Shown here: positions 37,431 to 45,218 of the stretch, piece after piece
Layout of the letters: each line of letters opens with the position of its first letter
Position numbering within the stretch: the stretch's first letter is position 1
NCBI GenBank assembly: GCA_947625425.1
Contig: CANQOH010000001.1
Coordinates: 1-64,000, forward strand
DNA length: 64,000 bases
Source of the DNA: an uncultured Bacilli bacterium
GTDB lineage: Bacteria; Bacillota_I; Bacilli_A; RF39; UBA660
Direction: 5' to 3'
The notes under the pieces: generated by a model
The model's database searches: none
The model's input: only the letters and a program-made list of their open reading frames with translations
What the model was told of the DNA's origin: nothing
Translations under genes and position numbers: made by a program

Positions 37431-37442
37431 AGTCATTTTTTT
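37416..37442 (+). terminator. terminator, right copy of ruvB-end direct repeat
   Basis: ACTCTA, loop GTAAA, TAGAGT, then CATTTTTTT. Bases 37416-37433 equal 34863-34880, preceded by GAT/CA in both. Marks the right edge of a 2.55-kb insert. Confidence 0.75.
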
Positions 37443-37463
37443 ACATATTTATAAAATAGGGGA

Positions 37464-37492
37464 TTGACAAGTGTAAAAAGTACGCATATAAT
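37464..37492 (+). promoter_or_regulatory. consensus promoter of PurA-like operon
   Basis: TTGACA (37464-37469), 17 bases, TATAAT (37487-37492): a full consensus sigma-A promoter, the best in the window together with 55811. Confidence 0.92.
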
Positions 37493-37498
37493 TAAATT

Positions 37499-37634
37499 GT
37501 AAATAGAGGAATAATATTATGGCCATAAATTTCTAGATTTACAATACAACTTAAAAGATAATTTAAGAAGAGCATTTAATAATGCTTTAAAATTTTCATT
37601 ATTAATGCGTATAAAATACGCATTGGAGGAAGAA
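37499..37634 (+). promoter_or_regulatory. structured 5' leader of PurA-like operon
   Basis: The leader closes with TTGTAAAT (37497-37504)/ATTTACAA (37537-37544), contains the palindrome TTATGGCCATAA (37517-37528), a stem AGCATT/AATGCT (37571-37586) and AATGCGTA/TACGCATT just before the GGAGG. It also encodes ATG GCC ATA AAT TTC TAG after AGAGG. I see no match to a known riboswitch class. The DNA from 37514 is also open in frame with the next gene. Confidence 0.45.
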
Positions 37635-38531
37635 ATGAAAAAAGATTGTAAATTAATTGGAACTTTGCCATCTTTACATGATGATAAAGGAATAGATTTA
37701 ATGCTAAGTTCTAAGGAAATTAATGAGGTAAGGTTTAATAGTGGAGTAAATGAGTTACTTATGGTTAAACAAATTATTGAAAAGTTAAAAATTTTGGAGG
37801 AATGGTATAAGAAAAAGATATGGCTTGATTTAAAAGGAAGACAGCTAAGAGTTAATGCTTGGGCAGATCCTTTTTATGAAGCAGTTGAATTAAATCATGA
37901 GATTGAAATAGAATATCCAGCTAAGATCATCTTTCGTGGTGGAAATGCTTCTAATATTGTGCATACTTTAAGAAATAAAATTGTTTTAGACCGACCGCCG
38001 GAAAGAGCCGTTGGTAAAGGGCAATCAGTTAATATATTAGCTAAGTCTTTAGATATAAAAGGTTATTTAACGGAACATGATAAGGAATTAATTACTTTAA
38101 GTAAATTATATGGTTTAAATAATTATATGGCTTCCTTTGTCGAAAATAATAGTGATTTAGAAGAAATATATAACCTAAATCAAGGAGCTAAAGTAATTGC
38201 TAAAATTGAATCGTTAAAGGGTTTGGACTTTGTTAGAAATGTTTCAGGAATTCATTTGATGGCGGCGAGAGATGACTTGTATATCGAAACTGGGGAAAAG
38301 ATAGCAATGCTTAAATATTTAAAAGAAATTATTCAGAAAGATAAAGAGGCTATTTGTGCTTCAAGAATATTTCATTCTTTAAATACAGCACCTAATGTTT
38401 CTTTAGCTGATTATGAAGATTTAGAATTAATGTATAGTTATGGTTATCGTAATTTTATGTTAGGTGATGAAATAAGAGGACCAAAGTTAGTTAAAGCTCT
38501 TGATGCTTGGAGGAGCTTTGTTAATGAATAA
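37635..38531 (+). CDS. pyruvate-kinase-like TIM-barrel protein
   Basis: Resembles the PEP-binding barrel of pyruvate kinase or HpcH-type enzymes without the B and C domains: KLIGTLPSL at the N terminus, AKIESLKGLDFV near 193-204 (Lys-Ile-Glu motif), GIHLMAARDDLYIE near 209-222 (for the usual VARGDLG) and ASRIFHSL near 248-255. The GIGGD-like phosphate loops are altered, so chemistry is uncertain. The ATG at 37635 is chosen by GGAGG at five bases. First gene of a five-gene overlapping operon; its stop overlaps the next gene. Confidence 0.65.
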   Translation: MKKDCKLIGTLPSLHDDKGIDLMLSSKEINEVRFNSGVNELLMVKQIIEKLKILEEWYKKKIWLDLKGRQLRVNAWADPFYEAVELNHEIEIEYPAKIIFRGGNASNIVHTLRNKIVLDRPPERAVGKGQSVNILAKSLDIKGYLTEHDKELITLSKLYGLNNYMASFVENNSDLEEIYNLNQGAKVIAKIESLKGLDFVRNVSGIHLMAARDDLYIETGEKIAMLKYLKEIIQKDKEAICASRIFHSLNTAPNVSLADYEDLELMYSYGYRNFMLGDEIRGPKLVKALDAWRSFVNE

Positions 38532-39933
38532 AGCATTTATTGTAAGTGGTTGCTGTTTTGGGGATGAAGGTAAAGGGACTTTATCTGATTATTTAGCTCA
38601 TAAATATAATTTAAAAGAAAATATTCGTTATAATGGCGGAAGTCATGCTAGTCATACAGTAATTGTTGATGGTATCTTACATAAATTTAGTCAATTGGGT
38701 TCAATCTTCTTAAATGGAGATACTAGGACTTATTTATCAGCTAATACGATTGTTAATCCTTTTAACTTAGTTACTGAAGCACAAAATTTAGCTAAGAAAA
38801 CGGGGATGAAAGTAGAAGATATTTTAGCGCGTATTTATATCGATAAAAATGCTAGTGTTGTAACTCCATATCATAGCTTAATTAATAAAGTGAGAGAATT
38901 AAGTGATGAGAGTAAACGTACTGGTAGTGTTGGAACGGGAGTTAGTGAAGTAAATAAAGTAAAAAAGATAACGGGTATTGATATAAAGATGAAAGATTTT
39001 CTTAATAATGAAGCTAGATATAAATTATTAGAATTATTTATGTATACAAGAAATTTTGTTTTAAAAAATAAAGATAAAATAGATGAAGATAAATACTATA
39101 AATATATCGATGTTCAAGAATTAGAAAAATTAATAGCTATTAGAAATAAATATTATATAATCAATTGTTATCAAAATATAATGAAGAGTAATTTGTTAAA
39201 TATTGTAAGTGGAATAGAGGAATTTCATCAAGATAATAATATGTTATTTGAAGGAAGTCAGGCGGTTTTAATTGATCATGAATATGGATTTAAACCTAAT
39301 ACTACTTCTTTAGATACAACTAATCATTATGGAGTTAAGTTAGCTAAAGAGCTAAAGGCGGATGTTATAAAGTATGGAGCGATAAGTTCACTTGCATCTA
39401 GGCATGGAATGGGACCATTACCGACATATGATGATTATTTACAAGAAAGGATCTTTGATAGTAATCAAACACCATCTTATTATCAAGGGGTACCAACTTA
39501 TGGTTGGTTTGATGCTCTTTTAATAAGGTATTCACTTAAAGTATCAGAAAATGATTGCTTATTTATGTCAGCTTTAGATCGTTTAAGTAAGTTAGATTAT
39601 CTTAAGATATGTAATCAATATTTGTATAAAGGGATTATTGATGATGAATTTAAAGAAATATTTAGTTATGAGGAAGATAAAGGAAATATTATTATTTATG
39701 ATATTAATAAACCAAGTGATAACTTAAAGAAATATATTGTTAATTGTGTACCAATTTATATAATTTTACCTAGTTTTAAAGAAGATATCAGTGAAGTAAA
39801 AGAATTTAAATCTTTACCAATAGAGTGTCAACATTATGTGGCTTTAATTGAAAAACTAATTAATAAAAAGATTACTTTAGTGGGTGTTGGTCCGGATAGA
39901 AAGCAAAAACTAGAAAGGAAGCCATTAATCTAA
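38524..39933 (+). CDS. divergent adenylosuccinate-synthetase-like enzyme
   Basis: PurA fold: N-terminal GTP loop GCCFGDEGKGTLSDYLA (usual WGDEGKG, catalytic Asp kept), GGSHASHTVIVDG (usual GGNNAGHTV, catalytic His kept), RTGSVGTGVSEV in place of GTTGRGIGP, LFEGSQAVLIDHEYG in place of LFEGAQGTLLDIDHG. The aspartate-binding loop TGRPRRVGWFD is replaced by YQGVPTYGWFDAL, removing the conserved arginines. 470 residues against about 430. Probably a GTP-using condensing enzyme with a different amine or acid substrate rather than housekeeping PurA. Overlaps neighbours by 8 and 1 bases. Confidence 0.75.
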   Translation: MNKAFIVSGCCFGDEGKGTLSDYLAHKYNLKENIRYNGGSHASHTVIVDGILHKFSQLGSIFLNGDTRTYLSANTIVNPFNLVTEAQNLAKKTGMKVEDILARIYIDKNASVVTPYHSLINKVRELSDESKRTGSVGTGVSEVNKVKKITGIDIKMKDFLNNEARYKLLELFMYTRNFVLKNKDKIDEDKYYKYIDVQELEKLIAIRNKYYIINCYQNIMKSNLLNIVSGIEEFHQDNNMLFEGSQAVLIDHEYGFKPNTTSLDTTNHYGVKLAKELKADVIKYGAISSLASRHGMGPLPTYDDYLQERIFDSNQTPSYYQGVPTYGWFDALLIRYSLKVSENDCLFMSALDRLSKLDYLKICNQYLYKGIIDDEFKEIFSYEEDKGNIIIYDINKPSDNLKKYIVNCVPIYIILPSFKEDISEVKEFKSLPIECQHYVALIEKLINKKITLVGVGPDRKQKLERKPLI

Positions 39934-40499
39934 TGAATATTGTAATTGCGGGGATTACTTGTAGTGGTAAAAGTACTTTAGCTAATTTAATTGCTTCTAG
40001 TTTTAGTAATGTAACTATTTTAAGAGAAGATGACTATATGAAAGATTTAAGAGATATTCCGCATTTAAGAAATTATTATCTTCTTGATTTACCAAGAGCT
40101 TATGAAACTGAAGAATATTTAAAAGATAGTATTACTTTAATTAAGGAAGGACAAATATTATATCCGACTTATGATGTTAGAAATAATAAAAGAATTGCTA
40201 AAAAGGAAGTTAAAGTAAGAGGAGACATTAATGTTTTTGAAGGCTTACATACGATAGATATACTAGAAGAGATACCTGGGACTTTAAAAGTCTTTATGGA
40301 TATTCCCCTTCAAATATGTTTACAAAGAAGAATTCAAAGAGACACAAAAGAATATGGCTTAGATGAAGATTATATTAGACGTTACTTTAAAGAGATAATT
40401 GAAAGTATTTATTGGTCACATATATATGGGCAAAAGCAAAAAGCTGATATCGTGATAGAGAAAGAAAGTGATATAAAATGTCTTTTAAAGAAGCTGTAG
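39933..40499 (+). CDS. uridine-kinase-like P-loop kinase
   Basis: Walker A is GITCSGKST (residues 7-15). The segment REDDYMKDL, DLPRAYETEEYL and YPTYDVRNNKRI follows the uridine kinase order (DDYY...DHPxAFD...PxYDY), and LQRRIQRDTKEYGLDEDYIRRY is the lid region. 188 residues, a single NK domain. The Bacillus udk gene lies between yrrO and greA; it is absent there in this window, yet this copy sits in the PurA-like operon, which suggests a specialised nucleoside or nucleotide substrate. Confidence 0.75.
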   Translation: MNIVIAGITCSGKSTLANLIASSFSNVTILREDDYMKDLRDIPHLRNYYLLDLPRAYETEEYLKDSITLIKEGQILYPTYDVRNNKRIAKKEVKVRGDINVFEGLHTIDILEEIPGTLKVFMDIPLQICLQRRIQRDTKEYGLDEDYIRRYFKEIIESIYWSHIYGQKQKADIVIEKESDIKCLLKKL

Positions 40500-41521
40500 A
40501 TATCTTAACTTCTTCTAAAAGACCAATTGAAGTCTTTGGTGAAGGGACGGAAGAAAAAATAAAGAAAAGATATCGTAGTTATGTTAAAATATGTCATCCT
40601 GATATAGTTAGTAATGAATGTAAAGATTTAGCGGAAAAGATAATGAAAATTTTAAATAATTTTTATAAAAGAGCTTTAGATGAAATAAAAAAAGGTATTT
40701 ATGATGTTACTGATGAAAAAGAAGTTTTGAAAGCTTCAGAAGCATTATTTGCTTTAACAATTAGAAATAAAGAATATACATTTTATAAATATTTATATAG
40801 TGAAGATGTTGGCGATATATATGAAGGATTATGTGAAGATGAAAGGGTTTTAATTAAGATATGTAGTGACGAAGATGACAATGATTTAGTTAAAAATGAA
40901 TATCAATTATTACTTAAACTTAATCATGCTTCTATACCAAAAGTTATGACAAGATTACGAGTTAATGATAAAGAAGCATTTATAAGTTCTAAACCTGAAG
41001 GTTTAGGACTTGATGAGTTTTTAAGAAATTATGGGTATTTAAGTGGAGAACATATCTGTTGGGTGTTAGAAAGATTATTATCTTGTATAGGTTATTTACA
41101 TTCATTAAAAATAGTTCACGGTAATATTAAAGAAGATAATATTTTAATTAATCCTGATACACATAATGTTATTTTAAAAGATTATAGCTTATGTATTGTA
41201 GATGCTAATGAAAAAGATAGTAGTTATAAAATAATTAATGATTCTTATACACCAGATTATGTTAGTAAAGATAGTAAGGTAATTCCTAATACAGATATCT
41301 ATGCCGTAGGTAAAATAGCAATTAAATTACTTGGTGGGGATATCGATAGAGTTGCCTTACCAGTTACATGTGATATTAGAGTAAGACAGTTTATTAGGAA
41401 GTTACTTGATAAAAATTCGAACGACGCATGGCAATTATGGGATGAATTAATAAAAATAAGAACAGAAGTTTATGGAAGTAAAAGATTTCAAACATTAAGA
41501 AAAGTAAGGAGGAATGTTTAA
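40478..41521 (+). CDS. J-domain protein kinase with altered catalytic loop
   Basis: An N-terminal J-domain-like helix pair with KKRYRSYVKICHPDIVS (HPD near residues 36-38) is joined to a Ser/Thr kinase fold from about residue 105. Seen: VLIKIC (VAIK Lys), KNEYQLLLKL (helix C Glu), IVHGNIKEDNILI near 222-234 in place of HRDLKPENIL, and LKDYSLCI in place of DFG. Thus the catalytic Asp is Asn and DFG is DYS. It may be a pseudokinase that binds nucleotide, or a weakly active kinase. No membrane segment. Overlaps upstream gene by 22 bases and downstream by one. Confidence 0.78.
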   Translation: MSFKEAVDILTSSKRPIEVFGEGTEEKIKKRYRSYVKICHPDIVSNECKDLAEKIMKILNNFYKRALDEIKKGIYDVTDEKEVLKASEALFALTIRNKEYTFYKYLYSEDVGDIYEGLCEDERVLIKICSDEDDNDLVKNEYQLLLKLNHASIPKVMTRLRVNDKEAFISSKPEGLGLDEFLRNYGYLSGEHICWVLERLLSCIGYLHSLKIVHGNIKEDNILINPDTHNVILKDYSLCIVDANEKDSSYKIINDSYTPDYVSKDSKVIPNTDIYAVGKIAIKLLGGDIDRVALPVTCDIRVRQFIRKLLDKNSNDAWQLWDELIKIRTEVYGSKRFQTLRKVRRNV

Positions 41522-42456
41522 TGGGTGGATCTAGTTATGATAGAGATGTATATAGTGGAAGTAGTTATGATAATTGGGGGACGAGTGATTATTCAGCAAC
41601 AAGATTTACAAGACATACAATAGATAGTGATTTAAATCCAGTAGGGAAAAAGGTTGTTAGTCAAAGTAAACATCCAATCGTAATTGTTTTAGATGTAACT
41701 GGTTCTAATATTAATTTTGCGAGACTTGTTTATGATAAGTTACCAATGTTTTATGGTAATATTGAACAAAAAGGTTACGTAAAGGATTTTGATATATGTA
41801 TTTGTGCGGTTGGGGATGCTAAATATGATAATTATCCGATTCAAATAGGAACACCAGCTAAAGGAATTGAAATTGATTCTTGGCTTGAAAAAATTGTCTT
41901 AGAGAGTGGTGGTGGCGGTAACGAATATGAATCTTATGAAGTTATGGCGCATTATCTAGCTAATAATACAGAATTTAGAGAAGATGCTGAACCAGTTTTA
42001 TTCTTTATTGGGGATGAAGCAACTAGTGAGATAGTTTCCAGAAGAGAATGTGAACGTGTTGGAATAGAATGTGCGGAAGATTATAATCCTTGGCCAGAAT
42101 TAAGAAAAAAATTTAAAGATAACGTTTATGTGATGTTGAATAAGTATTGTGGCGATAATTTTAATGAACGTTTTACTAAAACATGGCAGAAGGTAATGCC
42201 ACCAGAACATACAATTAAAATACCAGAAGAAAAAGCGATAGTTGATTTAATGTTAGGAGTTTTAGCATTACAAAAAGAAGACTTAGATGTTTATGCAATA
42301 GATATGGGACTACGTGGTCAAACAACAAAGAGAATTGAAGGAGTTACCGAAGCTTTAAAAGAATTAGCTAGTACGACAGCAATATCAACTAATGTAAGTA
42401 CAGCACTACCATCTAATCCAAGTTTAAAACTAACTAAAAAAGGAAAAAGAATATAA
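41521..42456 (+). CDS. vWA (MIDAS) domain protein
   Basis: MIDAS motif DVTGSN near residues 59-64 follows HPIVIVLDV; the later metal-site residues appear in SGGGGNEYESYEVM and FFIGDEATSE. The N terminus is Ser/Tyr/Gly rich and disordered. 311 residues, no signal peptide, so it acts in the cytoplasm, as do the vWA proteins of Ter-type and MoxR-type systems. Last gene of the operon, one-base overlap with the kinase gene, GGAGG ribosome site. Confidence 0.8.
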   Translation: MGGSSYDRDVYSGSSYDNWGTSDYSATRFTRHTIDSDLNPVGKKVVSQSKHPIVIVLDVTGSNINFARLVYDKLPMFYGNIEQKGYVKDFDICICAVGDAKYDNYPIQIGTPAKGIEIDSWLEKIVLESGGGGNEYESYEVMAHYLANNTEFREDAEPVLFFIGDEATSEIVSRRECERVGIECAEDYNPWPELRKKFKDNVYVMLNKYCGDNFNERFTKTWQKVMPPEHTIKIPEEKAIVDLMLGVLALQKEDLDVYAIDMGLRGQTTKRIEGVTEALKELASTTAISTNVSTALPSNPSLKLTKKGKRI

Positions 42457-42482
42457 AAAAGCAAAATATTTTTTGCTTTTTT
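42455..42482 (+). terminator. terminator of PurA-like operon
   Basis: AAAAAAGCAAAA, loop TATT, TTTTGCTTTTTT. Confidence 0.85.
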
Positions 42483-42564
42483 GTTTGGGAGATAAATTAT
42501 ATAAAGTCTTTTCAAATAATTTATTTAATGATAAAATTATAGTGTACTTAAGAAGGTGTGTTAT

Positions 42565-42807
42565 ATGAATGACGATACAAGTTTATTTGATGTTAATGTC
42601 GTTAAAAAGAAATTAATATCATCGACATTAAAAGAAATTTATGTTGCTTTAAAAGAAAGAGGATATAATCCTACTAATCAAATAGTTGGTTATTTAATTA
42701 GTGGAGATCCTGGATATATCTCTAATTATAAAGATTGTCGTAGTAAGATTTTAGATTTAGATCGTGCAGAAATAGTAGCGACAATAATAGAAGATTATTT
42801 AAAGTAA
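42565..42807 (+). CDS. IreB family regulatory phosphoprotein (YrzL, DUF965)
   Basis: Small substrate of the IreK/PrkC Ser/Thr kinase in enterococci. KERGYNPTNQIVGYLISGDP near residues 33-52 is the family core, with a Thr-rich N terminus (NDDTSLFDV) where phosphorylation occurs in known members. Start ATG at 42565 is preferred over GTG at 42556, which lies in the AAGGTG ribosome site. 80 residues. One base before ruvX, the standard yrzL-yrrK order. Confidence 0.92.
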   Translation: MNDDTSLFDVNVVKKKLISSTLKEIYVALKERGYNPTNQIVGYLISGDPGYISNYKDCRSKILDLDRAEIVATIIEDYLK

Positions 42808-42808
42808 A

Positions 42809-43228
42809 ATGAGATACTTAGGACTTGATTTAGGAACTAGAACATTAGGTTTAGCTTTATCGGATAAAACAAATACGATATCTTCACCATATACAGTATT
42901 AAGATGGGATGGAGAAGATTATAATTTATTATTTAAAGATTTAGATAAGATTATTAAAGAAAAAGAAATAACTGATTTAGTTTTAGGTTTACCTAAAAAT
43001 ATGAATAATACACTAGGTTTTGCATCTTTAAGAAGTACACAATTTAAAGAAGCTTTAGAGAGTAGATATAATTTAGAGGTTCATTTAGTTGATGAACGTT
43101 TAACGACAATAATGGCCGAAAATACTCTTTTAGAAGCTGATATGAGTCGTAAAAAAAGAAAAAAAGTTATAGATGGGATAGCAGCAAGTATAATACTTGA
43201 TACTTATCTGAAGATGAAAGGAAATTAA
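42809..43228 (+). CDS. ruvX: RuvX/YqgF RNase H-fold nuclease
   Basis: YqgF family, implicated in 16S rRNA maturation and Holliday junction resolution. YLGLDLGTRTLGLALSD near residues 3-19, LVLGLPKNMNNT near 56-67, VDERLTT near 93-99 and DGIAASIILDTYL near 122-134 carry the acidic catalytic residues. 139 residues, normal. Confidence 0.95.
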   Translation: MRYLGLDLGTRTLGLALSDKTNTISSPYTVLRWDGEDYNLLFKDLDKIIKEKEITDLVLGLPKNMNNTLGFASLRSTQFKEALESRYNLEVHLVDERLTTIMAENTLLEADMSRKKRKKVIDGIAASIILDTYLKMKGN

Positions 43229-43231
43229 TTT

Positions 43232-43519
43232 ATGGAAGAAAAAAAAGGAGTTTTTACAATTGTTAATGATCAAGGAGAAGAAGTAGAATGTGAAATACTA
43301 TTTACTTTTGATTCTGATGAAACTAAGAAAAGTTATATTGTCTATACTGATAATACATTAGATGAAGAAGGTAGTACTAAGGTTTATGCTTCAATATATG
43401 ATCCAACTGGTCAAGATCCAACATTATTACCAATTGAGACGGAAAAAGAATGGTTAGTTATTGAAAATATTTTATCTTCTGTACAAGAAAAGATTGAAGA
43501 GGCTGGACAAGCTAATTAA
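43232..43519 (+). CDS. DUF1292 protein (YrzB family)
   Basis: Small acidic protein of the YrzB family, 95 residues: DDQGEEVECEIL-like NDQGEEVECEILFTFDS near 12-28, KKSYIVYTD near 32-40, then a Pro/Glu-rich and helical C terminus. Function unknown; always found between ruvX and mltG in Bacilli, as here. Confidence 0.88.
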   Translation: MEEKKGVFTIVNDQGEEVECEILFTFDSDETKKSYIVYTDNTLDEEGSTKVYASIYDPTGQDPTLLPIETEKEWLVIENILSSVQEKIEEAGQAN

Positions 43520-43520
43520 G

Positions 43521-44612
43521 ATGAAGAAGAAGTTAGTTATTATCCTAGGTATTTTACTTGCTATAATAGCTATTTCGGTTGTTGGAGTAGTTATATTCTA
43601 TAATACTGGTTTAGAAGCTGTAGATAAAGATTTAAAAGAAGTAAATGATAGTGATATTGTTTTATTTGTTGTTAATAATGGTGATGCTTCAAGAACAATT
43701 ATAGATAATTTAGCAGATGCAGGATTAATTAAAAATAAATATGCTGGTTATGCTTATATTAAATTACATAAAACTAGTTTACAAGCTGGTACTTATGAAT
43801 TAAATAGAGGAATGAGTTTACAAAAGATTCTCGATAAGATAAGTGCAGGAGATGTTGTAGATAATACAGTAACTGTTACTTTTATTGAAGGTAAAAGATT
43901 AGTTAATTATGTTAAAGTAATAAGTGATAATTTTGGATATCAAGAAGATGAAATATTAAATACTCTTAGTGATAAAGAGTATTTAAAGGAATTAATAAAC
44001 GAATATTGGTTCTTGACGGATGATATTTTAAATGATAAGTTATATTATGCCTTGGAAGGTTATTTAGCACCTGATACTTATACATTCTATAATGATGCAA
44101 GTATTAAGGAGATAGTTAAAGTATTATTAGATGAAACAAGTAATAAATTAGAACCTTATAAGGAAGAAATTGAGAAGAGTGATTATACAATACATGAAAT
44201 GTTAACTCTAGCTAGTATTGTTGAATTAGAAGGTAATAATAGTAATGATCGAGCTGGCGTAGCAGGAGTATTTTATAATCGTTTAAATGCTGGAATGAGT
44301 TTAGGTAGTGATGTTACTACTTATTATGGAGCTCGTGTTGAGTTAAGTGATAGAGAATTATATCAATATGAAATAGATGAAGCTAATGATTATAATACGA
44401 GACATCCTAGTATGGCTGGTAAATTACCAGTAGGACCTATTTGTAGTCCAAGTACTGATTCATTAGTAGCAGCAATAGAACCAGAACAACATGATTATTT
44501 CTTCTTTGTAGCAGATGTTAATAAAAATACATATTTTACAAGAACAAATGCCGAACATGAAGCAAAAATTGCCGAATTAAAGCAAAAAGGGTTATGGTTT
44601 AATTATAATTAA
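43521..44612 (+). CDS. mltG: endolytic transglycosylase MltG
   Basis: YceG family membrane enzyme that cuts nascent glycan strands. One membrane segment (residues 4-26), a LysM-like region (VNNGDASRTIIDNLADAGLI near 48-67), the catalytic Glu in LASIVELEGNN near 228-238 and GSDVTTYYG plus NTRHPSMAGKLPVGPICSPS. 363 residues. The ATG at 43521 is one base after the DUF1292 stop; an upstream frame is not used because it would overlap. Confidence 0.95.
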   Translation: MKKKLVIILGILLAIIAISVVGVVIFYNTGLEAVDKDLKEVNDSDIVLFVVNNGDASRTIIDNLADAGLIKNKYAGYAYIKLHKTSLQAGTYELNRGMSLQKILDKISAGDVVDNTVTVTFIEGKRLVNYVKVISDNFGYQEDEILNTLSDKEYLKELINEYWFLTDDILNDKLYYALEGYLAPDTYTFYNDASIKEIVKVLLDETSNKLEPYKEEIEKSDYTIHEMLTLASIVELEGNNSNDRAGVAGVFYNRLNAGMSLGSDVTTYYGARVELSDRELYQYEIDEANDYNTRHPSMAGKLPVGPICSPSTDSLVAAIEPEQHDYFFFVADVNKNTYFTRTNAEHEAKIAELKQKGLWFNYN

Positions 44613-44624
44613 GGAGAATCAATT

Positions 44625-45218
44625 ATGAAAGAACAAATAATTGAAATGGAAAGGTATGCAAAAGAGCATAACGTACCAATTATTGAGAAAGATTCAATAG
44701 CTTTTATCTTAAAATTTATTAAAGTTAATGATGTTAAAGAAATCTTAGAAATAGGTAGTGCTATTGGATACTCAGCTATCTTAATGGCTTCAGTTAAAGA
44801 TGATGTTAAGATTACAACTATTGAACGTGATGAAACAAGATATATGGAATGTCTTAAGAATGTTAAAAAATGTGGCTTAGAAAAAAGAATTGAAGTTGTA
44901 TATCAAGATGCTTTAGAAGTTAATTTATCTGGTGTTAGTTATGATTTAATATTTATAGATGCAGCTAAAGGTCAATATACTAAATTCTTTGAAAAATATA
45001 AATATTTCTTAAAACCAGGTGGAGTTATTATTACTGATAATTTAAAATTCCATGGTCATGTTGGTAATAGAAGTCAAATTGCTAGTCGTAATTTAAAACA
45101 ATTAGTAGGTAAAATAGAAAATTATATTGATTTTCTTAAGAATAATGATGAATTTGAAACTAAATTTTATGATGTAGGAGACGGCTTATCTGTAAGCATT
45201 AGAAAAGATGATATCTAA
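44625..45218 (+). CDS. trmR: tRNA 5-hydroxyuridine methyltransferase
   Basis: YrrM/TrmR family O-methyltransferase that forms 5-methoxyuridine at U34. Class I SAM site EILEIGSAIGYSAILMA near residues 43-59, TTIERDE near 72-78, DLIFIDAAKGQY near 108-119 and GGVIITDNLKFHG. 197 residues. It lies directly before the hydroxylase genes trhP1 and trhP2, which make its substrate. Confidence 0.92.
   Translation: MKEQIIEMERYAKEHNVPIIEKDSIAFILKFIKVNDVKEILEIGSAIGYSAILMASVKDDVKITTIERDETRYMECLKNVKKCGLEKRIEVVYQDALEVNLSGVSYDLIFIDAAKGQYTKFFEKYKYFLKPGGVIITDNLKFHGHVGNRSQIASRNLKQLVGKIENYIDFLKNNDEFETKFYDVGDGLSVSIRKDDI

Noticed and set aside
37499..37634. Purine, PreQ1 or SAM riboswitch before the PurA-like operon
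   Set aside because: The conserved core bases of these classes are not present; only generic hairpins remain.
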